Assembly (NCBI GenBank): GCA_945860895.1
Contig: CAMASK010000003.1
Span: 1 to 64,000 of the forward strand
Length of the DNA: 64,000 nucleotides
Direction: 5' to 3'
Origin: Bacteriovorax stolpii
GTDB lineage: Bacteria; Bdellovibrionota; Bacteriovoracia; Bacteriovoracales; Bacteriovoracaceae
Shown here: piece after piece, positions 57,403 through 64,000 of the stretch
Position numbering within the stretch: position 1 is the stretch's first letter
How the letters are laid out: each line of letters begins with the position of its first letter
Position numbers and translations under genes: made by a program
Notes under the pieces: model-generated
What the model was told of the DNA's origin: nothing
The model's database searches: none
Seen by the model: only the letters and a program-made list of their open reading frames with translations

Positions 57403-58887
57403 TTACATTAAAGACGGGTTTGTGACAATCTTAGCTTTATTATTCATAGCTTTTATCAACTCTTCACGCACTTTTCTGGAAAAAGCCTGGTTTTGAGCAG
57501 TCACTTCGGTAGTTAGTAGCTCAGAGATATTGGTTTCCTGACCCATTGATTTCGAGTTCACTTTTACGAGATAGATGGTACCGGCATTACCAAAATTCAA
57601 AGTATCACCAACATTGGCCTTAAAAAGGTCGTCAGACTCTTTCGGAGAGAGGTTAAGTTTACCAATTACCTGGTCATATTGATTCACCATAGTGTTCTTA
57701 AACAATTGCGCATCGAGTTTCTTTTGAAGAGCATCCAGTTCCGTTACTTTATTTTCTTTCATTAGGTTAATGATTCTTTCTTGCTCAGATTGCAGTAACT
57801 TATCCAGATCCTGAGCTTTGGTTTTTTGAATTGCCATTTGAGCAAGTTCAGATTTTACTGCTTCAAGTGGCTTTGTTTGAGCAGCTTTTTTATCTTCAAG
57901 ATAAATCAAGTGATAACCAAACTGTGTCTTCACTGGTTCAGAGATTTGACCGGGCTTCATTTTGAAAGCCACATTTTCAAATTCTGGAACCATTCTACCT
58001 TTAGCAAACCAACCAAGGTCCCCACCATTGGTCTTGCCAGAAGGATCTTCACTTTCTTTAGCAGCAATTTTTTCAAAGTTTTTAGTATTCACAGTTGCTT
58101 TAATAGCTTTGATCTTATCCAGGGCTTTAGGATCTTCAGCTTTGATTAAAATGTGACGAGCTTTGATTTCTTCCGACTGGTTATATTTAGCATAATTCAC
58201 AGTGTAGTCTGCTTCTAGAGCTTTCATATTTGCTGGATTTGCGATGTAATCTTTAATTTCTTGCTCAGAAACACTGATAAGAGGTGCAAGAGATTGACGA
58301 CTGATTTTGATGGCAGTGACATTTAAATTGTTATTTTTGAACGTAAGGATATCTTTTACCGAATTTTCTGAAACGATTGTTGTGTTGAAAATGCTATCAA
58401 CTTTCTTCTGCTTTAAGTCATTACCAATTAGTTCTTCAAACTGAGTAGGAGTATATCCATTTGATTGCAATACATTGCGATAAAGATTTACATCAAATTG
58501 CTCATTTCTTTTGAAATACGAAAGATTCTTAATTTCATTTTTGATCTCGTCTAATGACACAATGAGTCTCATTTGCTCAGCTAGGTTACCAATTAATTTT
58601 TGCTGAATAAGACCATTTAATACCGATTGTTTGATTCCCATTTCTTCGAGTTGTTTTTGACTAATGCCTTTTCCACCCATCATCTGATTAAAGAATTCTA
58701 CCTGACGGTTAAGAGCAATTTGATACTCTTTAGTCGTGATAGGTGTTCCATCAATAGAAGCTACATTTTTACCGCCTCCCATTGAGGAAAACTTGTCAAA
58801 ACCACTGAACAAAAAGCTCGCAATAATGACTAGGAAAATAAAAGTTAAGATAAAATAGGACATTTTACTCGCAAATGCGTTTCTCAT
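57403..58887 (-). CDS. ppiD: PpiD/SurA-like membrane-anchored peptidyl-prolyl isomerase
   Basis: N-terminal TM, SurA_N_3-like region, parvulin motif ARHILIKAEDP...GDLGWFAKGRMVPEFENVAFKMKPGQISEPVKTQFGYHLI. Confidence 0.85.
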   Translation of the reverse strand: MRNAFASKMSYFILTFIFLVIIASFLFSGFDKFSSMGGGKNVASIDGTPITTKEYQIALNRQVEFFNQMMGGKGISQKQLEEMGIKQSVLNGLIQQKLIGNLAEQMRLIVSLDEIKNEIKNLSYFKRNEQFDVNLYRNVLQSNGYTPTQFEELIGNDLKQKKVDSIFNTTIVSENSVKDILTFKNNNLNVTAIKISRQSLAPLISVSEQEIKDYIANPANMKALEADYTVNYAKYNQSEEIKARHILIKAEDPKALDKIKAIKATVNTKNFEKIAAKESEDPSGKTNGGDLGWFAKGRMVPEFENVAFKMKPGQISEPVKTQFGYHLIYLEDKKAAQTKPLEAVKSELAQMAIQKTKAQDLDKLLQSEQERIINLMKENKVTELDALQKKLDAQLFKNTMVNQYDQVIGKLNLSPKESDDLFKANVGDTLNFGNAGTIYLVKVNSKSMGQETNISELLTTEVTAQNQAFSRKVREELIKAMNNKAKIVTNPSLM

Positions 58888-59038
58888 TGGATTCCTTTAA
58901 GCAATAAATGAATGCGAGTTATTTTATCGGGGAACTAGGGGTCCGGTCAAAGACTTTTAACTCGAAACTTCATTGGCATCAGGCATTGTTTTCGATTACT
59001 CTTAAGGTATTATAGAAAAATTTTGAAGGGCCCTAAGC

Positions 59039-59923
59039 TTGAAACTGATTAACGAATCTTCCAAGACTAAAATTGTCAATAATATCATCGTAGGTATGCT
59101 GGCAATCTATGGCATCTCGCAAAAACGCTTTGATTTGAGTGAATCAACCCTCTTTCACCAGTTAGTGACGGAAGTGATTTCTCCTATGCAGGAGGGATTA
59201 GCGAGTTCAAAAAAATCTCTCTCATCTTTATGGGAAAACTATCTTGTGATTGTGAATACCAGCAAAGAAAACACTGTGCTTAAAAAGCAAATTTCCCGAC
59301 TTGAAAGTGATATCACAACGATGGAAGAAGTTCGCAAAGAAAATCTTCGTCTAAAGCGCTTACTTAATTATTCAGATGAGATGTCTCATGAGCGAGTAAT
59401 GGCTCAGGTAGTGGGCTGGGACTCTGCCAACGAATTCAAAGTGATTCGTTTGAACAAAGGGAAAAATCACGGCGTTAAAGTAATGGCTCCGGTAATTACA
59501 GATCACGGACTAGTTGGTTATGTTTACCGCGTGACTGACAACTATGCTGACGTCTTAACTATTCTTGATCAGAACAACCGTGTGGATGTCATAGTAGAGA
59601 GAAGTCGCACTCATGGAATTGTTGAAGGCGTAATTAATTTTAAATGTGCGCTTAAATACATAATGAGAAATGAGCCCGTAGAAGTTGGCGACAAGCTTAT
59701 TACTGCTGGTGTAGGTGGAATTTATCCAAAGGGCGTAAAAGTTGGAATGATCACTAATATTGACAAAGAAAACTTTGGGATGACGCTTTCAATTGAAGTT
59801 GTTCCGAGTGTCGATTTTGACAAATTAGAAGAAGTTTTGGTTTTAATCCCAGTTGATACTGCTTCTACTACCAACGTAGTTATCCCTGCTACTGCTCCAG
59901 CTAATGTAGAGGCTAAAAAATGA
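59039..59923 (+). CDS. mreC: rod shape-determining protein MreC
   Basis: Coiled coil then VMAQVVGWDSANEFKVIRLNKGKNHGVKVMAPVITDHGLVGYV; TTG start. Confidence 0.9.
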   Translation: MKLINESSKTKIVNNIIVGMLAIYGISQKRFDLSESTLFHQLVTEVISPMQEGLASSKKSLSSLWENYLVIVNTSKENTVLKKQISRLESDITTMEEVRKENLRLKRLLNYSDEMSHERVMAQVVGWDSANEFKVIRLNKGKNHGVKVMAPVITDHGLVGYVYRVTDNYADVLTILDQNNRVDVIVERSRTHGIVEGVINFKCALKYIMRNEPVEVGDKLITAGVGGIYPKGVKVGMITNIDKENFGMTLSIEVVPSVDFDKLEEVLVLIPVDTASTTNVVIPATAPANVEAKK

Positions 59924-60456
59924 GAATGAGATTTTCACAACTCCTTATATCTTTTGCTATTACTCTTGCTTTTCTTGTTGGATTAGAAATAGTCACTGCG
60001 ACGATTCTTCCGGCGCTTGGATGGAATGAATATCGACTTACTTTCAATGTGCTGATTATCCTCTTCCTCGCCATTAGAATGGATTCACCTATCGTTCCTT
60101 GGTTAATTCTTGGACTCCAGATGCTCCATTCCATTTTTTCCATAGAAGGATGGGCTCTTGGAACGTTAGCTGGCCTCATTGTCATGATGTCTGCCAATTA
60201 TCTTAAAGAAGTGCTGCATCTTACAACTGCATTTATGACTATGCTCACAGTGCAATTGTTCCAGATCGTCTGGTTTATGACCGTGACGATTGTCATTTGT
60301 TTAAAAATTTCCGACTTTGATAAATTTGGCATGATTCTTTGGAGCTTCATTCCGGGAAGCATTCTCTTGTCCCTTATTTCGCCGGTACTCTTTTGGCTTT
60401 TAGGTCTTATTTGGAGAGTTCCTAGCGAAAGTGGCCCTCGAGGAGTAGAGATTTAG
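59920..60456 (+). CDS. mreD: rod shape-determining protein MreD
   Basis: Multi-TM small protein between mreC and mrdA. Confidence 0.8.
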   Translation: MRMRFSQLLISFAITLAFLVGLEIVTATILPALGWNEYRLTFNVLIILFLAIRMDSPIVPWLILGLQMLHSIFSIEGWALGTLAGLIVMMSANYLKEVLHLTTAFMTMLTVQLFQIVWFMTVTIVICLKISDFDKFGMILWSFIPGSILLSLISPVLFWLLGLIWRVPSESGPRGVEI

Positions 60457-60458
60457 TC

Positions 60459-62420
60459 ATGTTTGGTGAAGAAGAACTAGTCAAAATTCATAAAGATAGA
60501 GCAACCCTGCTTTCCTACATTATCACTGCCGCGTTTGGCTTAGTCCTTTCGCGTCTTTGGTATTTGCAAGTCTATAAAGGTGAAACGCTTCATAATTACT
60601 CCATTCAAAATCGCTTAAGAAAAGAAGTCGTTTGGGCCCCAAGAGGATTAATTTTCTCCAGGGATGATCAGTTAATTGTGGATAATATTCCCCGTTTCGA
60701 TGTTATTTTAACTCCACAGTTTTTGATAAATAAGGACGAAACATTAGTTAAGCTTTCTAAAATACTTTCCATGGATTCAGAGGCGATTAAGGCAATTCTT
60801 AAGAAGAACTCCAATCAAGCGAAGTACCGTCCAATCATTATTAAAAAGAATGTTACTTTCAAAGAACTTGCCCAAATTGAAACACAGAATGCTGATTTGC
60901 CTGGAATAAGTGTTAATACTTTCATTTCCCGGGAATATCGCGATAAAGAAATTGGGGCACATTTACTTGGATATATTTCAGAAGTTTCACAAACGCAGCT
61001 TCCTAAACTGCGAGAACGCGACAAGATGGATTATCGTCTTGGTGACTTTATTGGACAGTTTGGTATTGAAGAGCAGCTTGATAAATATCTTCGCGGGCAG
61101 AATGGTCTTGAATTCGTTGAGGTAGATGCTCGAGGAAGAAGAAAACGCTACATCAATACTGATAATTTATTTAAAGGAATTGAAGCTGAAAAACCACTAT
61201 CGGGAATGAATGTGAAGCTCACTATTGATCGTGATATGCAGATCGCTGCATATAATGCCATGGAAGGAAAAGTCGGAGGCATTATTGCCATTGATATTGC
61301 TTCTGGTGAAGTTCTTACGATGATTTCTCGTCCTTCATTTGATCCTTCACAATTTTCTCGAGGTTTAACCCCCGAGTATTGGAGAAGTCTTATTACCAAT
61401 AAAGAACATCCACTTCGTGATAGAAATATCCAGGAACATTTCTCGCCAGGTTCAACCTTCAAAGCTTTGACTGGAATTGCTGCTTTTGAAGAGGGTGAGA
61501 TTGATGAAAATACTGAAGTAAACTGTACTGGTAAATGGATGTTTGGAAGACGGGCTTATCACTGTTGGAAAAAAGAAGGTCATGGTGCCACGAATTTAGT
61601 GAAAGCAATTCGAGAATCTTGTAACGTTTATTTTCAGAAGGCTGCCAACAGAATGCCTATTGATGCTCTGGCAAAATATGCCAAAGCCTTTGGTCTTGGC
61701 GGTCGAACAGGAATTTCACTACCAAGAGAAGTTGCCGGATTAATCCCTACTTCAGAATGGAAGAAAAAGCGTTACGGGCAAGAATGGCAACCAGGTGAAA
61801 CTCTTTCTTGTGCCATCGGTCAGTCCTATGTACTTGCCTCTACAATTCAATTAGCAACTGCCTATGCTGCCATTGCTAATGGTGGAAAAATTTATCGTCC
61901 GTTTGTGGTTAAAGATGTTTACGATACCAATGGCGAATTAGTTAAAACTTACACGCCTGAACTACTTTCAAGTATCCAAATGAAAAATCCTAAAACTCTA
62001 AAATTTATCCGCGAGGGTTTATTTCAAGTTGTTAACAGTCCTAAAGGGACTGCCTGGTACCGTCGAGGTCAGGGAATTCTTATGGCCGGTAAAACTGGAA
62101 CTGCACAAGTTAAAGGTGCCAGTGCGGATAAAGTTCACCAGAAATGTGAATTGATGGATTATGAATCTCGTCACCATGCTTTATTCGTAGGCTTTGCTCC
62201 AGCTGACAATCCTAAAATTGCTGCAGCTGCCATCGTGGAGCATGGTTGTCACGGTTCAAGTGCTGCTACTCCAATTGTAGAAGCGGTAATTACTAAATAC
62301 ATGCAAAAGTATCATCCAGAAATTTATCTTCAAAATTTAGAAAAAGATAAAACCATCAAGGACAACTGGATTAAATCTCTTCGAGCTGCTCCGGCAAAAC
62401 CAGCAGTGGGTGACGAATAA
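60459..62420 (+). CDS. mrdA: penicillin-binding protein 2
   Basis: APRGLIFSRDDQLIVDNIPRF, FSPGSTFKALTGIAAF (SxxK), SCNVYF (SxN), AGKTGTAQ (KTG). Confidence 0.93.
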   Translation: MFGEEELVKIHKDRATLLSYIITAAFGLVLSRLWYLQVYKGETLHNYSIQNRLRKEVVWAPRGLIFSRDDQLIVDNIPRFDVILTPQFLINKDETLVKLSKILSMDSEAIKAILKKNSNQAKYRPIIIKKNVTFKELAQIETQNADLPGISVNTFISREYRDKEIGAHLLGYISEVSQTQLPKLRERDKMDYRLGDFIGQFGIEEQLDKYLRGQNGLEFVEVDARGRRKRYINTDNLFKGIEAEKPLSGMNVKLTIDRDMQIAAYNAMEGKVGGIIAIDIASGEVLTMISRPSFDPSQFSRGLTPEYWRSLITNKEHPLRDRNIQEHFSPGSTFKALTGIAAFEEGEIDENTEVNCTGKWMFGRRAYHCWKKEGHGATNLVKAIRESCNVYFQKAANRMPIDALAKYAKAFGLGGRTGISLPREVAGLIPTSEWKKKRYGQEWQPGETLSCAIGQSYVLASTIQLATAYAAIANGGKIYRPFVVKDVYDTNGELVKTYTPELLSSIQMKNPKTLKFIREGLFQVVNSPKGTAWYRRGQGILMAGKTGTAQVKGASADKVHQKCELMDYESRHHALFVGFAPADNPKIAAAAIVEHGCHGSSAATPIVEAVITKYMQKYHPEIYLQNLEKDKTIKDNWIKSLRAAPAKPAVGDE

Positions 62421-63532
62421 TGAATCAAAGACTTGTAGATTTTTTTAAAAGATATGATTTCAGCTTCATAGGAAGCATGTCAGCTATTTTTTTAGTTGGG
62501 ATTCTGAATCTCTACAGCGCCACTCACTCACAAGCACATGAAGGTCTTGATTCATTATATAAATCCCAATTGATGTGGTTTTTTATATCGGCAGTAGTGG
62601 CCATTTGTATAAGTTTCTTGAATCCAAAAACGTTTGAGCGTTTTTCCTATGTTGGTTATGTTCTGACTCTCTTTTTAGTTTTCCTAGTAATGCTAATGGG
62701 TAAAGTAGGGATGGGTGCACAACGATGGCTTGTTCTCGGGCCAATCAGAATGCAGCCATCTGAGTTTATGAAAATGGGGCTTGTGCTCGCTATGGCCAGA
62801 TTCTTTACTAAGGTAAATCCTGAAGTAGAGTTAGGCTTCAAAGAGCTGATACTACCTGGCATAATTGTGATGGTTCCAGCAGTCATGGTTATTCTTCAGC
62901 CAGACTTAGGAACTGGGATGCTTTTATTATTTATTTTTTCCATGATGATTTTCTATAAGCGTTTAAAATGGAAAACAATTGCAACTCTGGGAGTAATCTC
63001 AGTGCTTTCTGGAGTGCTGATGTATAATTTTGGATTGCGAGAATATCAACGTAAGCGTATCCATACATTTATAGATCCTTATCAAGATGCCCGAGGTTCT
63101 GGTTATAATGCCATTCAATCTGAAATTGCTATTGGTTCAGGTCGACTTTTTGGAAAAGGGTTCAAAAATTCATCCCAAGCTTCTCTTAATTATCTTCCTG
63201 AAAATCACACTGATTTCGTGTTTGCTATTTTTAACGAAGAGCATGGATTCTTTGGCTCTGTTTTTTTAATCATTCTTTATTTGGTATTCTTTATGAGGCT
63301 GATCTGGCTCGCCACTTCAGTTCAACGTTTTTATGACTCTGTCCTGGTCGTGGGAATTATGTCTATTTTCTTCTGGCATGCCTTTATTAATATGGCGATG
63401 GTGTCAGGACTCTTACCAATTGTGGGTATTCCGCTTCCGCTTATGAGCTATGGTGGATCGAGTATGCTTACCTTTGGCGTTGGAGTAGGAATGGCGACTT
63501 CTATATCAAATACTAGAAATTTCTTTAACTAG
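62420..63532 (+). CDS. rodA: rod shape-determining SEDS protein RodA
   Basis: GAQRWLVLGPIRMQPSEFMKMGLVLAMARFF, LQPDLGTGMLLLFIF, PLPLMSYGGSSMLTFGVGVGM. Confidence 0.93.
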   Translation: MNQRLVDFFKRYDFSFIGSMSAIFLVGILNLYSATHSQAHEGLDSLYKSQLMWFFISAVVAICISFLNPKTFERFSYVGYVLTLFLVFLVMLMGKVGMGAQRWLVLGPIRMQPSEFMKMGLVLAMARFFTKVNPEVELGFKELILPGIIVMVPAVMVILQPDLGTGMLLLFIFSMMIFYKRLKWKTIATLGVISVLSGVLMYNFGLREYQRKRIHTFIDPYQDARGSGYNAIQSEIAIGSGRLFGKGFKNSSQASLNYLPENHTDFVFAIFNEEHGFFGSVFLIILYLVFFMRLIWLATSVQRFYDSVLVVGIMSIFFWHAFINMAMVSGLLPIVGIPLPLMSYGGSSMLTFGVGVGMATSISNTRNFFN

Positions 63533-63613
63533 CATCTTCGTATAAACTTTCGACATTTTATCGGGGCATCTCCTTGAATTTTCATGCATAAAATTGGCGA
63601 CTAGTTTGCATCA

Positions 63614-63826
63614 ATGGTTGTTATGATAAAATTAATCCTTATAGTTTACCTAGTAGCTTCCTCCTCTTTAGTGAGTGCATCACCCATGGAGCACTCTATG
63701 TCCATGAAGGAGCGATTGAGAATTTCTCTCTGGTTCAATGGCATAGAAGAGAAGCCTAAGGCCAAGACCGTAATCTCAGAAAAACGGCTGCCAGAAGAAA
63801 TAGAAAGACCCCTCAGAAAATGGTAA
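63614..63826 (+). CDS. small secreted protein
   Basis: 70 aa with signal-peptide-like N-terminus MIKLILIVYLVASSSLVSA. Confidence 0.45.
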   Translation: MVVMIKLILIVYLVASSSLVSASPMEHSMSMKERLRISLWFNGIEEKPKAKTVISEKRLPEEIERPLRKW

Positions 63827-63866
63827 TTTGATCTTTTAAATATATATAGTATGATTGTGAGACTAT

Positions 63867-64000
63867 ATGAAACGAATAGCGAATATTGGAAGTTTGCTTA
63901 AGAAGATCTACCGTATTTACAGTATTGAACTAATGAAAGAACTTCAATCCCGTGGCTTCAATGATCTGAGACCGAGCTTCCTTGAAATTTTAATGTACCT
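63867..64000 (+). CDS. N-terminus of a possible MarR-like regulator, truncated by window edge
   Basis: MKRIANIGSLLKKIYRIYSIELMKELQSRGFNDLRPSFLEILMYL open to the window end. Confidence 0.45.
   Translation, partial: MKRIANIGSLLKKIYRIYSIELMKELQSRGFNDLRPSFLEILMY

Noticed and set aside
1-64000. CRISPR arrays, tRNA/rRNA genes, transposases, prophage or toxin-antitoxin defence islands
   Set aside because: No phased repeats, recognisable RNA genes or mobile-element proteins seen by eye; a tRNAscan/Infernal run would be needed to exclude them formally.

Overview
The window looks like a gene-dense, AT-rich chromosomal segment of a flagellated Gram-negative bacterium. Gene content suggests a Bdellovibrionota/Bacteriovoracia-type organism, but this is inference and I could not run a search. 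From left to right it contains: a cluster of outer-membrane beta-barrel-like proteins; a YejM/LapC-like membrane sulfatase-family protein; rlmC, mtgA, trmL, pepA and an LptF/G permease; a RodZ-like and a PilF-like gene; a second TrmA-family methyltransferase; KtrB/KtrA with a HAMP/PAS sensor; lepA; a compact SF2 helicase with recO; gmhB and msbA; glyQS and ppdK; a serine hydrolase, App1-domain protein, Mpl and lipoprotein cluster; metK; a sigma-54-type response regulator; a flagellar basal-body/hook operon (flgB-flgC-fliE-fliF-fliG-fliH-fliI-fliJ-motE-like-fliK-flgD-flgE) preceded by a TPR protein and a degenerate AAA/Fis regulator; ppiD-like; and mreC-mreD-mrdA-rodA. I found no rRNA, recognisable tRNA, CRISPR array, transposase or prophage. 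The best leads are: a possible RNA switch in front of flgE; the ATPase-degenerate NtrC-family protein at the head of the flagellar operon; a minimal SF2 helicase beside recO with a possibly coupled leader ORF; a gmhB-like gene whose only plausible start codon is ATT; a 54-aa small ORF with repeated operator-like sites divergent from the YejM-like gene; and a possible peptidoglycan-salvage locus around mpl.
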